Of a stretch of DNA of 64,000 bases, positions 22,921 to 31,488 are shown one piece after another; the first letter of the stretch is position 1, and each line of letters opens with the position of its first letter. A program made the position numbers and the translations under genes. The DNA is from Pseudalkalibacillus sp052246725. Lineage in GTDB: Bacteria > Bacillota > Bacilli > Bacillales > Fictibacillaceae. The notes below the pieces were generated by a model that did no database searches, was not told where the DNA came from, and was given only the letters and a program-made list of their open reading frames with translations. The stretch is from assembly GCA_052246725.1 (NCBI GenBank), contig JBQQCL010000008.1; one strand, written 5' to 3'.

Positions 22921-23904
22921 TCATTTTTCCGTTCCGAACACGATGTTGTTCTGTTTTCTAGCGTTTTCCGTAATTCTCAAGACACCTCGGCTTAGATCAA
23001 CCAATTTCCGGTATACTTCAGAATCATTCGTTTCAATGATTCTTGTGAATTCCACTATTTCATAGATCATGTCATTATCATGAAGGGATTCTCCTAGTCT
23101 TTCGCTCTCTTTTGTTTTCCGATCAACCAGCGAAATCTTGTTGACTGGCGCTACATGATCAAGGACGAGCGAAACATCTTCTCCGTGTATTTCCGATGAA
23201 ATGAACGAATGTGAAATTTTCGAACACAGGATTGTACACACGAATCCGTCATAATCCATGACAAGTGTGCCGCTCCCATCAACACCGCTTTCCAACATGA
23301 CCGGATGATAAGAAACGTTATCAGGTTCACCGAATAGATAAACTGCTAGACTGATCGGATATACACCTAGGTCAACGAGTACTCCACCAGAAAATTCAGG
23401 TGAAAAGATGTTGGGTCTTTCCCCTTTTAAAAACAGATCATAGCGTGACGAGTATTGGAGGTAATGGAACATCGCACTTCGGAGAGTTCCAGCCTCCTCT
23501 ACCTGCTGCTTCAGGATTTTCGCGTTCGGTGAATGGATGTTTCTCATTGCCTCGAACAAAAACACACCGTTTTCTTCCGCAATTTGATAGGCAACTTCCA
23601 ATTCAGTCGTATTAGAGAAAATCGGTTTTTCACAGATGACATGCTTTTTGTGCTTCAAAAAGAGCTTGGCATGCTCATAGTGATGGGAGTTTGGAGATGC
23701 AATGTAGACAGCTTCGATTTCTTCATTTGCTGCCATCTCCTCAAGGTCATCATAAGCATATGGAGCATGATAGGTATCAGCCATTTTCCTGGCATTTTCA
23801 TGTGATCGGGAATACACGGCATTCAACGTCATTTTCCCGCTTTTTTCAGCCGCTTCGATGAACGACTCTGTAATCCAGCTCGTTCCTACTGTTCCGAATT
23901 TCAT
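22921..23904 (-). CDS. Gfo/Idh/MocA family NAD(P)-dependent oxidoreductase
   Basis: 327 residues. The Rossmann start is MKFGTVGTSWITESFIEAA; YIASPNSHHYEHAKLFLKHK and HVICEKP (the EKP motif with its Lys) identify the family, and the C-terminal beta domain contains GGVLVDLGVYPISLAVYLFG with the usual D-x-G-x-Y/H-x-x-D-type site as DLGVYPISLA. Such enzymes act on sugars, inositols or pseudosugars. It stands alone, convergent with no gene on the left, and its substrate cannot be told. Confidence 0.88.
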   Translation of the reverse strand: MKFGTVGTSWITESFIEAAEKSGKMTLNAVYSRSHENARKMADTYHAPYAYDDLEEMAANEEIEAVYIASPNSHHYEHAKLFLKHKKHVICEKPIFSNTTELEVAYQIAEENGVFLFEAMRNIHSPNAKILKQQVEEAGTLRSAMFHYLQYSSRYDLFLKGERPNIFSPEFSGGVLVDLGVYPISLAVYLFGEPDNVSYHPVMLESGVDGSGTLVMDYDGFVCTILCSKISHSFISSEIHGEDVSLVLDHVAPVNKISLVDRKTKESERLGESLHDNDMIYEIVEFTRIIETNDSEVYRKLVDLSRGVLRITENARKQNNIVFGTEK

Positions 23905-23956
23905 AAATATCCACCGCCTCGTTTTACTTTCACACTATGATACTAGAAAGACCTAC

Positions 23957-24319
23957 TCATTTTCGATTGATTTGCACTTGTTCATGTAACTTTTTCGGAG
24001 CTGTTCGATAATAAGCTTCAAGGATATAGTCGGCTACTTCATCCCAATCCACTTCCTCGAGGGGGAAGGTCGTCCATCCATGTTGCCCAATATATGCTGA
24101 TTTACGGTATCCAGGCTGTTGGATCAGCAATTCCTGTGTCGACTTCAGGGTTTTGATTGAAAGGGAAGGATGCTCTTTATCTTCCCCTAAGATGACGAAA
24201 GGTTTGTCCTTTACTCTGAAAGATGTGTGGCCGAATCCGTCCACCTGCTCTTCCACTTGCGGAAAACGAGTGGAGATCGTTTTAATCATTTCATATAGTT
24301 CATTGAACGTAACCACCAT
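23957..24319 (-). CDS. MmcQ/YjbR family protein
   Basis: 120 residues with the CyaY-like double-wing fold signature: FGHTSFRVKDKPFVILGED, SLSIKTLKSTQELLIQQPGY, then YIGQHGWTTFPLEEVDWDEV. The family has been described as DNA-binding by fold similarity, but the function is largely unproven. It starts two bases after the stop of the response regulator, so it is probably the last gene of the dctS-dctR operon. Confidence 0.85.
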   Translation of the reverse strand: MVVTFNELYEMIKTISTRFPQVEEQVDGFGHTSFRVKDKPFVILGEDKEHPSLSIKTLKSTQELLIQQPGYRKSAYIGQHGWTTFPLEEVDWDEVADYILEAYYRTAPKKLHEQVQINRK

Positions 24320-24321
24320 GT

Positions 24322-25038
24322 TCAGTACCTCACTTTTTCCACTAGCTTGTAGCGGTTGATTGGGCGCCCGACCCCACCGTACTGGACGTCAAGTTCGACT
24401 TTCCCCGTTTTGCCCAAGTAATCCAAATATCGCCGGGCTGTGACTCTTGCAATCCCTACTCCATCTGCTGTTTCTTCCGCTGAGAGAGAAGTTTCTTGCT
24501 TACTTAAATACTGCAAAGTTTGCTTCAAAGTCTGGTGATTGAGTCCCTTCGGCAACTCTTCATCCGATTTCACACCTTCAACTGGAAGATTATCTGTAAT
24601 CTGGATCAGCCGATCAAGATCCTCTTGGCCAATCTTTCCGGCTTCAGACAATTCACTGTGCATCAAACGGTAGTTTTCGAGTGCCTTCTTGATACGCGTG
24701 AATTTGAAGGGCTTGATGATATAGTCGATGGCTCCATTCAGCAACATCGTCCGAATCGTATCCTTGTCATTGGCAGCCGTTATGACAAGGACATCGATGT
24801 TCATCTGCTGTGCACGAAGCTCTTTCATCAAATCAAGGCCATCTTTTTCCGGCATGAAAATATCGAGAACAATTAAATTGGGCTGTAATGATTTTGCGAG
24901 TTCCAACCCATCTTTTCCATTACCTGAAGTCGCGATCACCTTGAACCCATCGACGCGTTCAATGAATTGCTTGTTAACCTCTTGGACCATAGGATCATCT
25001 TCAATCAACAAAACGTTAATGTCCGGATACTTGTTCAT
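24322..25038 (-). CDS. dctR: DctR-type response regulator
   Basis: About 238 residues. The receiver domain has the acidic pair E13-D14/D15, phospho-acceptor Asp59 (LIVLDIFMPEKDG), Thr in VITAANDKD and Lys in IIKPFKF. The C-terminal DNA-binding region (SAEETADGVGIARVTARRYL, ...YGGVGRPINRYKL) is the CitB/DcuR-type helix-turn-helix. It pairs with the DctS-like kinase whose gene overlaps it by 23 bases. ATG at 25038 has AGGAGG eight bases upstream. In Bacillus subtilis DctR activates C4-dicarboxylate uptake; the target here is not adjacent. Confidence 0.85.
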   Translation of the reverse strand: MNKYPDINVLLIEDDPMVQEVNKQFIERVDGFKVIATSGNGKDGLELAKSLQPNLIVLDIFMPEKDGLDLMKELRAQQMNIDVLVITAANDKDTIRTMLLNGAIDYIIKPFKFTRIKKALENYRLMHSELSEAGKIGQEDLDRLIQITDNLPVEGVKSDEELPKGLNHQTLKQTLQYLSKQETSLSAEETADGVGIARVTARRYLDYLGKTGKVELDVQYGGVGRPINRYKLVEKVRY

Positions 25039-26635
25039 GTGCAATTCCTCCTGGTTTCATCGGAAATATCAGTTCAATGCTCGTTCCTTCTCCATGGATA
25101 CTTTTCACCCGGGCAGAACCTTCGCCCTTTTCAATCACATTTTTGACGAGGTAAAGGCCGATTCCCGATCCCTTGTTGCCTTTTGTCGTATACCCTTTCG
25201 TAAACATGCTCGCCTGGGCCTCGTCCGTCATTCCTTTCCCGTTGTCTTCCACTGACAAATACAGTTGATCGTCGGTTTGCGAAAGATGGACTTCAACTAG
25301 TTTCGTATCTCGTTCAAACCCAGTGAAAGCGTCAAAGGCATTTTCGATCAGATTTCCCAAAACCAATACGAAATCGTGCCTGTCTAAAAGTCCAGGAAAT
25401 GATTTCAAACGGCTTTCCGGAGAGATCGTCAACTCGATATCGAGCTCTTTAGCCCTGCTGATTTTACTCAGCAAGAGACCCGCGATACTTTCATCCTTTA
25501 CCTGCTTCGATAAAAACCTTGTTAGTGTTTGCTGCTCTTCTTGATTTTCAAACAAGAAGTCGAGAGCTTTTTCTTTTTCATTCAACTGGATGAGCCCAGC
25601 AATGGTGTGGAGACGATTCATATGCTCATGGTTCTGTACGCGGAGAGCATCGACAAATGCCTTGACTCCAGTAAGCTCTTCCGCCATTGAGGTCACTTCG
25701 GTCCGATCCTGGAACACTTCTACCGCACCGACAATTTCACCATCAACCAGAATCGGTACTCGGCTGCTCATGATAATTTTCTCATTGATCCTGATCTCTT
25801 CTCTATACATACTCTTTCCATCTGACAACACCTCGTTCAGCTTGGATTCTGGAATGATTTCATCAATGTGCTCCCCAGCCACCTCTTCATCCAGGTTTAG
25901 GATCTTTTTCGCTTTATCATTGAAAACCGTAATGCATCCGTCTCTATCAATGGCTATAATCCCTTCGTTCATCGCCTGCAACGTTGCTGTCCGTTCTTTT
26001 AAAAGTCTCACAATCTCATAGGGTTCGAGTTGGAAGGTCTCCTGTTTCAAATGTCTTGCCAACAGCCATGAACCGATAATACCGAACACTAAGGTTAATA
26101 CAGCAATGACAGCCATCTGATGTTTCAGCTCGCCAAGGACTTCCCATAAAGTCGGCTGAATGATACCGACGACTACAGTTCCGATCTGCTCCTTTTGTTC
26201 ATTCATGATTGGCACGAACGCCCTTACAGCCGTACCAAGTTCCCCCTCGGCTTTGGATGTATAGCTATGTTCTGCGAATGCAGGTCCTTCATCTTTTCCA
26301 GCAGACACAGTGCCAAGCCTGTCTTCGTTCGGGTGGGAATAACGGATTCGGTTCATATCAAGGACGACGATATAGTCAGCGTTATTGATTGTGCGGATCC
26401 GTTCGACAATCGGGTTGATTTCAATCCACCCTCTCGACTCGGTGACCCCAGATTGCACTTCAGGCAAATTCGCGACCGTCCTTGCAGTCAATAGAGACCG
26501 ATGACTAAGATCCCGTTCTTTCATCTCATAGATGTTACCAGTCAAAATGATTCCACCGATAAGCAGGGAAAATAAGACGATGCCGAATGATAGAATTGTA
26601 ATCTTCCAACGAATTGGTAAACGTTGTAATGACAT
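25016..26635 (-). CDS. dctS: DctS-type sensor histidine kinase (DcuS/CitA class)
   Basis: 539 residues: TM1 about 13-33, an extracytoplasmic single-Cache sensor domain about 40-165 (RTVANLPEVQSGVTES..., RYSHPNEDRLG), TM2 about 174-193, PAS domain about 215-310 (AMNEGIIAIDRDGCITVFND), a SpoB-like dimerisation helix with His336 in NHEHMNRLHTIAGLIQL, and HATPase motifs NLIENAFDA, DNGKGM and GSGIGLYLVK. It senses carboxylates outside the cell. The adjacent DctB binding protein, divergently encoded 94 bp away, is a known co-sensor for this class in Bacillus. Confidence 0.9.
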   Translation of the reverse strand: MSLQRLPIRWKITILSFGIVLFSLLIGGIILTGNIYEMKERDLSHRSLLTARTVANLPEVQSGVTESRGWIEINPIVERIRTINNADYIVVLDMNRIRYSHPNEDRLGTVSAGKDEGPAFAEHSYTSKAEGELGTAVRAFVPIMNEQKEQIGTVVVGIIQPTLWEVLGELKHQMAVIAVLTLVFGIIGSWLLARHLKQETFQLEPYEIVRLLKERTATLQAMNEGIIAIDRDGCITVFNDKAKKILNLDEEVAGEHIDEIIPESKLNEVLSDGKSMYREEIRINEKIIMSSRVPILVDGEIVGAVEVFQDRTEVTSMAEELTGVKAFVDALRVQNHEHMNRLHTIAGLIQLNEKEKALDFLFENQEEQQTLTRFLSKQVKDESIAGLLLSKISRAKELDIELTISPESRLKSFPGLLDRHDFVLVLGNLIENAFDAFTGFERDTKLVEVHLSQTDDQLYLSVEDNGKGMTDEAQASMFTKGYTTKGNKGSGIGLYLVKNVIEKGEGSARVKSIHGEGTSIELIFPMKPGGIAHEQVSGH

Positions 26636-26729
26636 CAGTCCTCATCCTCCCTTGTAAATTATCAATATTGTACCATGAGAAAGCGATTGTGATACACTAT
26701 TGAAAAGGATTGCCCGGAGGTGAGGCTTG

Positions 26730-27779
26730 ATGAAGACCGTTATTTGGGTTGCATTGTTGATCACAGTCGGAATCGTGACAGCCGTCTTCGTCGGCTTCGA
26801 TTTTTCCACGTCTGCGGGTACAAAGGAATTTGATGATGAACAGAACGGTTTGAAGGATCGAATCACAATCAAGTTCAGTCATATCTATTCGGAAAACTCC
26901 CCTCAAGGACAGGCTGCAAGATATTTTGCCAAACGTCTTGAGGAAAGGACCGACCATCAAGTTGAAGTAGAAATCTATCCAAATGCTGTCCTTTACAATG
27001 AGGAGGAGCAATTGCGTGCGTTGCGGGAAGGGAACGTCCAGATGATTGTACCCTCCATCTCAGAGCTCACCGCAGAATACCCGAGATTCCAAATACTCGA
27101 CCTCCCATTTGTTTTTACAACTCATGATCTTGTAAAAGAAGCCTATGATGGAAAAATTGGTTCCCGCCTATTAAAGGATATTGAGGATGAGCATATGAAG
27201 GGGCTGGATTTCTGGTTCGGAGGCTATAAACAGGTGACATCCGATAAGAAGCTCGTCAAATACCCATCCGATTTCAAAAGGATGCATTTCGGGATCATGG
27301 ATAGTCCGATCATCAAAGGACAATTCAACTTATTAGGCGCTAGTACAAGCGTCGTGAACTTTAACAGGATTTATCGAGATCTTGAAGTGAATTTTATAGA
27401 AGGACAAGAAAACACGGTGTCTAATATATACACGAGAAAGCTTTATCAAGTACAAGACTACCTCACTGTAAGCAATCACGCGATCATGAGCAACATCATC
27501 CTCATCAACAAGGATCTTTTGGATGAATTACCTCCTGAGATCCACGAAGAAATGAAGGAAGCGATGAGTGAAACGACTGCTTGGATCAGTCGCCACGCCA
27601 TTGAAATCAATGACAGACAGATTCGTCAGCTGAAGCGTGATGAATCGATTCAAATACATCTGTTGACGAAAAATGAACGTATAGCCTGGATGGAAAGACT
27701 CAATCCCATCTATTCCAACCTAGAACCGGTACTTGGAAAAGAGTTGGTCGATGAAATCGATCGAATACGGAATCAATAG
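26730..27779 (+). CDS. dctB: DctP-family dicarboxylate-binding protein (DctB co-sensor type)
   Basis: About 349 residues. An N-terminal signal/anchor (MKTVIWVALLITVGIVTAVF) precedes a TRAP-type DctP binding domain: IKFSHIYSENSPQGQAARYF, YPNAVLYNEEEQLRALREG, VQMIVPS, ILDLPFVF, LDFWFGGYKQ, NFIEGQENTVSNIYTRKLYQ and the Y-L-T-V-S-N-H segment. No DctQM permease or DctP symporter is adjacent, so it most likely works as the ligand-binding partner of the DctS kinase. ATG at 26730 is preferred (GGAGGTGA upstream) over TTG at 26727. Confidence 0.85.
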   Translation: MKTVIWVALLITVGIVTAVFVGFDFSTSAGTKEFDDEQNGLKDRITIKFSHIYSENSPQGQAARYFAKRLEERTDHQVEVEIYPNAVLYNEEEQLRALREGNVQMIVPSISELTAEYPRFQILDLPFVFTTHDLVKEAYDGKIGSRLLKDIEDEHMKGLDFWFGGYKQVTSDKKLVKYPSDFKRMHFGIMDSPIIKGQFNLLGASTSVVNFNRIYRDLEVNFIEGQENTVSNIYTRKLYQVQDYLTVSNHAIMSNIILINKDLLDELPPEIHEEMKEAMSETTAWISRHAIEINDRQIRQLKRDESIQIHLLTKNERIAWMERLNPIYSNLEPVLGKELVDEIDRIRNQ

Positions 27780-27791
27780 GAGGAGAAGAAA

Positions 27792-28109
27792 ATGCCAAAT
27801 ACGAAGATGCTCGCAGGACATGCCCGCTTGCCCAATGGAATGGCGGTCAGTGATTTGCACGAAACATTAACGGTTACGATTGAGGTCGATCATACGTATG
27901 GTGTGATTGTTTGGGCGGATTGTACGCTTGCCACCGATCATGCGCAATCCTACCTCGGTAATTTGTTAAAAGGTTTCAGCTTACGTGATGGGCTTCAACT
28001 GATTGAAAAAGAAATCGAAAACCACTATTACGGAAAAGCGAAACCAGCGCTATTGGCTGCAGTACGTGATGCTTACAAACAGTATCAGACACCACATGTC
28101 GTAAAATAG
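27792..28109 (+). CDS. DUF3870 protein
   Basis: 105 residues matching DUF3870 in plan: AGHARLPNGMAVSDLHETL, a Y-G-V-I-V-W-A-D strand, the helix SYLGNLLKGFSLRDGLQLIE and the closing HYYGKAKPALLAAVRDAYKQ. No function is known for the family. It is 12 bases after dctB with AGGAGGAG in the gap, so the two form an operon, which ties it to carboxylate sensing or use (inference). Confidence 0.75.
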   Translation: MPNTKMLAGHARLPNGMAVSDLHETLTVTIEVDHTYGVIVWADCTLATDHAQSYLGNLLKGFSLRDGLQLIEKEIENHYYGKAKPALLAAVRDAYKQYQTPHVVK

Positions 28110-28139
28110 TCTCATAATTTAAATAAATCAAATAATTCG

Positions 28140-28168
28140 TTGACATTCTCCTGATATGGTTGTAAGAT
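28140..28168 (+). promoter_or_regulatory. Strong SigA promoter upstream of glaH
   Basis: TTGACA (28140-28145), a 17-base spacer and TAAGAT (28163-28168). It lies 30 bp after the DUF3870 stop and 220 bp before glaH, on the same side of the terminator as DUF3870. Confidence 0.7.
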
Positions 28169-28169
28169 A

Positions 28170-28391
28170 TTGAATAAATCACCTGGAGAAAGGCATCCCT
28201 TTCCCGTTCGGTGACATTACTGACATATGAACATGAATACGACACTGTAAAATCTATTGGACTTCTCTTCCGGAAGCCAGACGTAGATAAAGCCAGTGAT
28301 ATCTTCCTCTTGGAGATATTGCTGGCTTTTTTTAATGCTGAGACCCCAAATTTCTGGCGATGACCGCCGCAAAATTGAAGGAGGAATTACA
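28170..28391 (+). promoter_or_regulatory. Structured glaH leader with terminator: candidate attenuator/riboswitch
   Basis: The leader contains a nested 5' hairpin: outer stem TCACC (28179-28183) / GGTGA (28210-28214), inner stem GAAAGG (28188-28193) / CCTTTC (28198-28203) with loop CATC. Near the 3' end is a strong terminator (28289-28333). An extra AAGCCAG copy at about 28274-28280 and a GGAAG/CTTCC pair can compete with the terminator arms. No promoter fits between the terminator and the glaH ribosome site (58 bp), so transcription must pass the terminator. It does not contain the lysine-riboswitch or T-box core that I know. Confidence 0.5.
28289..28333 (+). terminator. Terminator inside the glaH leader
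   Basis: Stem AGCCAGTGATATCT (28291-28304) / AGATATTGCTGGCT (28314-28327) followed by TTTTTT. It lies 58 bases upstream of the glaH ATG and downstream of the only visible promoter. Confidence 0.85.
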
Positions 28392-29318
28392 ATGAGCATG
28401 GTTAAAACCGAATTAGTGAAGTCTTATGAGAATTTCAGCGTAGTGCAACACCCTCAGTCTAAGCGTCTTTATCATATCGAATTGAAGGACGAAGCAGGCA
28501 CAGCCTTTTTGGAAAAACATCGCAATACGATTTCCCAGAAACTAGAGTATATCCCGTACATGCGCTATGTGATCGCGAATGATTTGAAACAGGTGCTTGG
28601 AGAAGATTTTTCAAAGGTAATCAATGAAGTGCTTCATGACCGTGAGTTCGGCGGATTCACCCTTGGAATCGGAAAGCTTACCTCCTCAGATGAAGATTAT
28701 GTAAAATTCTCGACAGCAATCACACATTTGATCGGCGGTGTGAATTTCGATGCGATGTCTGGAAAGTATTACGCCCGTTTTACCGTTAAAGACACTGACA
28801 ACAGTGACTCCTACCTCCGCCAGGCATATCGGCTATTCACCCTCCATACCGATGGAACATTCGTTAACGAACCTTGCGACTGGCTATTGATGATGAAGTT
28901 TGCAGAAGAAAATGCCATCGGCGGTGAATCCCGTCTCTTGCATTTGGATGACTGGGATGAACTTGATTATTACGCCAATCATCCGATTGCTTCAACGAAG
29001 ATTCCATACAAATCTCCTGCAAGCAAAAATGTCAGTCAAACGGTGTACAATGATACCTTTTTCGAACATAACGGCAAGCCGTGCATCCAGTTTATCGATC
29101 AGTTTGCCTACCCTGATACAATAGAGCAAGCGGAGTATTTGAAATCGATGTCTGACTCGATGGAAAACAGTACAGCAGTCGTGGAGCTGAATCTCCCTGT
29201 AGGCGATCTCGTCGTCTTGAATAACACATTCTGGCTCCATGGTAGAGCAGCCTTCGAAAAACATCCGGACTTGCATCGTGAGCTGTTACGTCAACGGGGG
29301 TATTTTAAAAAAGTTTAA
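28392..29318 (+). CDS. glaH: Glutarate 2-hydroxylase (CsiD/GlaH family Fe(II)/2-oxoglutarate dioxygenase)
   Basis: 308 residues, typical length. The iron triad is His152 and Asp154 (LFTLHTDGTF) with distal His283 (NNTFWLHGRAAF); a conserved Arg follows in HPDLHRELLRQRG. GlaH converts glutarate, 2-oxoglutarate and O2 to L-2-hydroxyglutarate, succinate and CO2, the entry step of the lysine-derived glutarate pathway. The ATG has GGAGG seven bases upstream. It is followed by lhgO with an 18-base gap; together they convert glutarate to 2-oxoglutarate. Expression appears to be controlled by a terminator in the leader. Confidence 0.92.
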   Translation: MSMVKTELVKSYENFSVVQHPQSKRLYHIELKDEAGTAFLEKHRNTISQKLEYIPYMRYVIANDLKQVLGEDFSKVINEVLHDREFGGFTLGIGKLTSSDEDYVKFSTAITHLIGGVNFDAMSGKYYARFTVKDTDNSDSYLRQAYRLFTLHTDGTFVNEPCDWLLMMKFAEENAIGGESRLLHLDDWDELDYYANHPIASTKIPYKSPASKNVSQTVYNDTFFEHNGKPCIQFIDQFAYPDTIEQAEYLKSMSDSMENSTAVVELNLPVGDLVVLNNTFWLHGRAAFEKHPDLHRELLRQRGYFKKV

Positions 29319-29336
29319 GGAAACGGAGGATTGATT

Positions 29337-30551
29337 ATGTATGATGTCCTGATCATCGGCGGTGGAATCGTCGGGCTTTCTACTGCCTATGCCCTGACCG
29401 AACAGAATCCGACATTGAAAATTGCTGTGCTCGAAAAAGAGGACAGCTGGGCAAAACATCAGACCGGGCATAACAGTGGCGTCATCCACTCCGGCATTTA
29501 TTACAAACCAGGTAGTCTGAAAGCACGCTTTGCAAAAGAAGGCGGGCGCAAACTCAAAGCATTCTGTGATGAGTATGGGATCTCCTATGAACAATGCGGA
29601 AAAGTGATTGTTGCAACGGATGAAAACGAATTGACTGCCATGCAGAATCTATACGAACGAGGCTTGCAAAACGGCTTGGACCTCAGTCTATTAGATCAAG
29701 CAGAATTGAAAGAGGAAGAACCATATGTGAACGGCATCAAAGCAATCAAAGTACCTCAAGCTGGCATCATTGATTATGTGGGAATTTGTGCGGCAATCGT
29801 GACAGTATTGGAAAATCGGGGAGCAGACCTTCTTCTCGGGACAGAAGCGAGACAGATAAAGGAAAGCGGGGATGCGGTCATTGTGGAAACAGGTTCTCGT
29901 ACCTTCCGGGCTAAGCATTTAGTGAATTGCTGTGGCTTACAAAGCGATCGAATCGCAAAACGCAGCGGTCAGAACCCTGACTTGAAGATCGTTCCGTTCC
30001 GTGGCGAGTATTTTGAACTGAAGCCTGAAAAAGAATATCTCGTTCGGAATTTGATCTATCCGGTTCCGAATCCTGATTTTCCATTCTTGGGCGTGCATTT
30101 CACACGTATGATCGGTGGCGGTGTTGAAGCTGGACCGAATGCCGTACTTGGTTTTAAAAGGGAGGGTTACAGGAAACGGGATATCTCATTGAAGGATTTG
30201 TCCGAGACATTGATGTATCCTGGGTTCTGGAAACTTGCCTCAAGCTATTGGAAGGAAGGTCTCGAGGAGATGGTCCGATCTTTCAACAAAGGAGCATTCG
30301 TGCGTAGTTTACAACGTCTGATCCCTTCGATTGAAGCTGACGATCTCGTGTCTGCACCTGCAGGAATCCGTGCTCAGGCATTGAAATCAGACGGATCACT
30401 CGTCGACGATTTCTTTCTTGTTCATAGTAAACGGAGTACACACGTCTGCAATGCTCCGTCCCCTGCGGCTACAGCGTGTTTTCCGATCGGAGAACACATC
30501 GCAACAGCACTTGATATCGAACGACCAGTTAAAATTTCTAGCTCATCTTGA
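29337..30551 (+). CDS. lhgO: L-2-hydroxyglutarate oxidase
   Basis: About 404 residues. FAD-binding start YDVLIIGGGIVGLSTAYAL, then HQTGHNSGVIHSGIYYKPGS, which is characteristic of LhgO, and the C-terminal GIRAQALKSDGSLVDDF and the A-P-S-P-A-A-T-A-C-F-P-I-G end. It oxidises L-2-hydroxyglutarate made by GlaH to 2-oxoglutarate, passing electrons to the membrane quinone pool. ATG at 29337 has GGAGG seven bases upstream; TTG at 29331 is too close to that site. Unlike the E. coli csiD operon, no gabDT genes follow. Confidence 0.92.
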   Translation: MYDVLIIGGGIVGLSTAYALTEQNPTLKIAVLEKEDSWAKHQTGHNSGVIHSGIYYKPGSLKARFAKEGGRKLKAFCDEYGISYEQCGKVIVATDENELTAMQNLYERGLQNGLDLSLLDQAELKEEEPYVNGIKAIKVPQAGIIDYVGICAAIVTVLENRGADLLLGTEARQIKESGDAVIVETGSRTFRAKHLVNCCGLQSDRIAKRSGQNPDLKIVPFRGEYFELKPEKEYLVRNLIYPVPNPDFPFLGVHFTRMIGGGVEAGPNAVLGFKREGYRKRDISLKDLSETLMYPGFWKLASSYWKEGLEEMVRSFNKGAFVRSLQRLIPSIEADDLVSAPAGIRAQALKSDGSLVDDFFLVHSKRSTHVCNAPSPAATACFPIGEHIATALDIERPVKISSSS

Positions 30552-30592
30552 AGTGAACAGATTAATCTCCATTTCCTTTATAAAACCAATCA

Positions 30593-30877
30593 GAGGCTGG
30601 GACAAAACTATAACTGCTAACAGAAAAGACGAACAATAAAATATATACTGGATAAAATGAAAGACGAAAAGCGTAGGCGACATCCGTAGACTCCTGCGGG
30701 AACAGCACGAGTCGAAGACCCCGCAAGAAAGCGGTCTTTGCTTTCTGAGGAGGCTGAGGCCGTGCCCGCGGAAAGCGAAGAATGTTGACGAAGCGGAACC
30801 CTTCATGTATTGCTCAATAAAAAACCCGGACAAATTGTTCGGGTTTTTTATTGAACAAGTTCATTTGTCCCAGCCTC
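30593..30877 (+). mobile_element. MITE-like element with perfect 14-bp GAGGCTGGGACAAA inverted ends
   Basis: The element is bounded by GAGGCTGGGACAAA (30593-30606) and its exact inverse TTTGTCCCAGCCTC (30864-30877). It is 285 bp and closely matches 22379-22659 in inverse orientation. Near the right end is a long hairpin, AATAAAAAACCCG...CGGGTTTTTTATT, which would terminate transcription in both directions between lhgO and the convergent DinB gene. There is no coding capacity and no obvious target duplication. Confidence 0.75.
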
Positions 30878-30885
30878 TTTCCTTT

Positions 30886-31356
30886 TCACTTCACGAGTTG
30901 GTGTTTTGCCGCCCGTTTGATGATGTTGATCGTCGACATATGCAGCGCTTCATGATTCATATGGAAAAGAAACATTTCTCCTAATGTTTTCATATGAAAG
31001 AACTCACCCTTTAACGGCTGATCCAGTTTACCTCTGCACACCTCAATCATTTGATCAGGCTGTTCTTTCAATCGCTTTAGCAACTCCTCATAAGATGGCG
31101 GTTGTTCATTCCAATCAACTGGACTGCTTTCACGCGGAAACATCACATGGTACTGTTGCGGCAGCATTCTCTCTATATCAAGTGTCTGGGATACGGTGTG
31201 GTCCCAACCAGCCAATATATGCCCGATATTCCAGCGGATATTGTTTCGGTGATGTTCGGGGATATGATCAATCAATTCTTCTGTTAACCCCTCCACTGAT
31301 CCGACTGTCCAACTTCTCCACATTCTGAATTGCTCGAAAATCTGTTCTTCGTTCAT
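30886..31356 (-). CDS. DinB/YfiT-like four-helix-bundle protein
   Basis: About 156 residues. The DinB metal triad is visible: His in NIRWNIGHILAGWDHT, and the pair in MFLFHMNHEALHMSTINII. The family includes metal-dependent enzymes, among them thiol transferases (bacillithiol S-transferase type), but a specific role is not supported here. ATG at 31356 is chosen because GGGGAGG is six bases upstream. Confidence 0.85.
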   Translation of the reverse strand: MNEEQIFEQFRMWRSWTVGSVEGLTEELIDHIPEHHRNNIRWNIGHILAGWDHTVSQTLDIERMLPQQYHVMFPRESSPVDWNEQPPSYEELLKRLKEQPDQMIEVCRGKLDQPLKGEFFHMKTLGEMFLFHMNHEALHMSTINIIKRAAKHQLVK

Positions 31357-31488
31357 ATTCATCCTCCCCATTATCCAAATGATCCTATACCTCTATACTT
31401 AGCTGTCCGATGCCTAAATCCTCTTTCATCGAATGAAATTCAGCAGGTTGGTTATACCAATTGTAGTGATGAAAATGAGGGATCCTGG

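Noticed and set aside
28170..28335. Lysine riboswitch or T-box before the glutarate genes
   Set aside because: Neither the conserved L-box core nor the T-box GGTGG sequence is present; the leader is reported as an unknown element instead.
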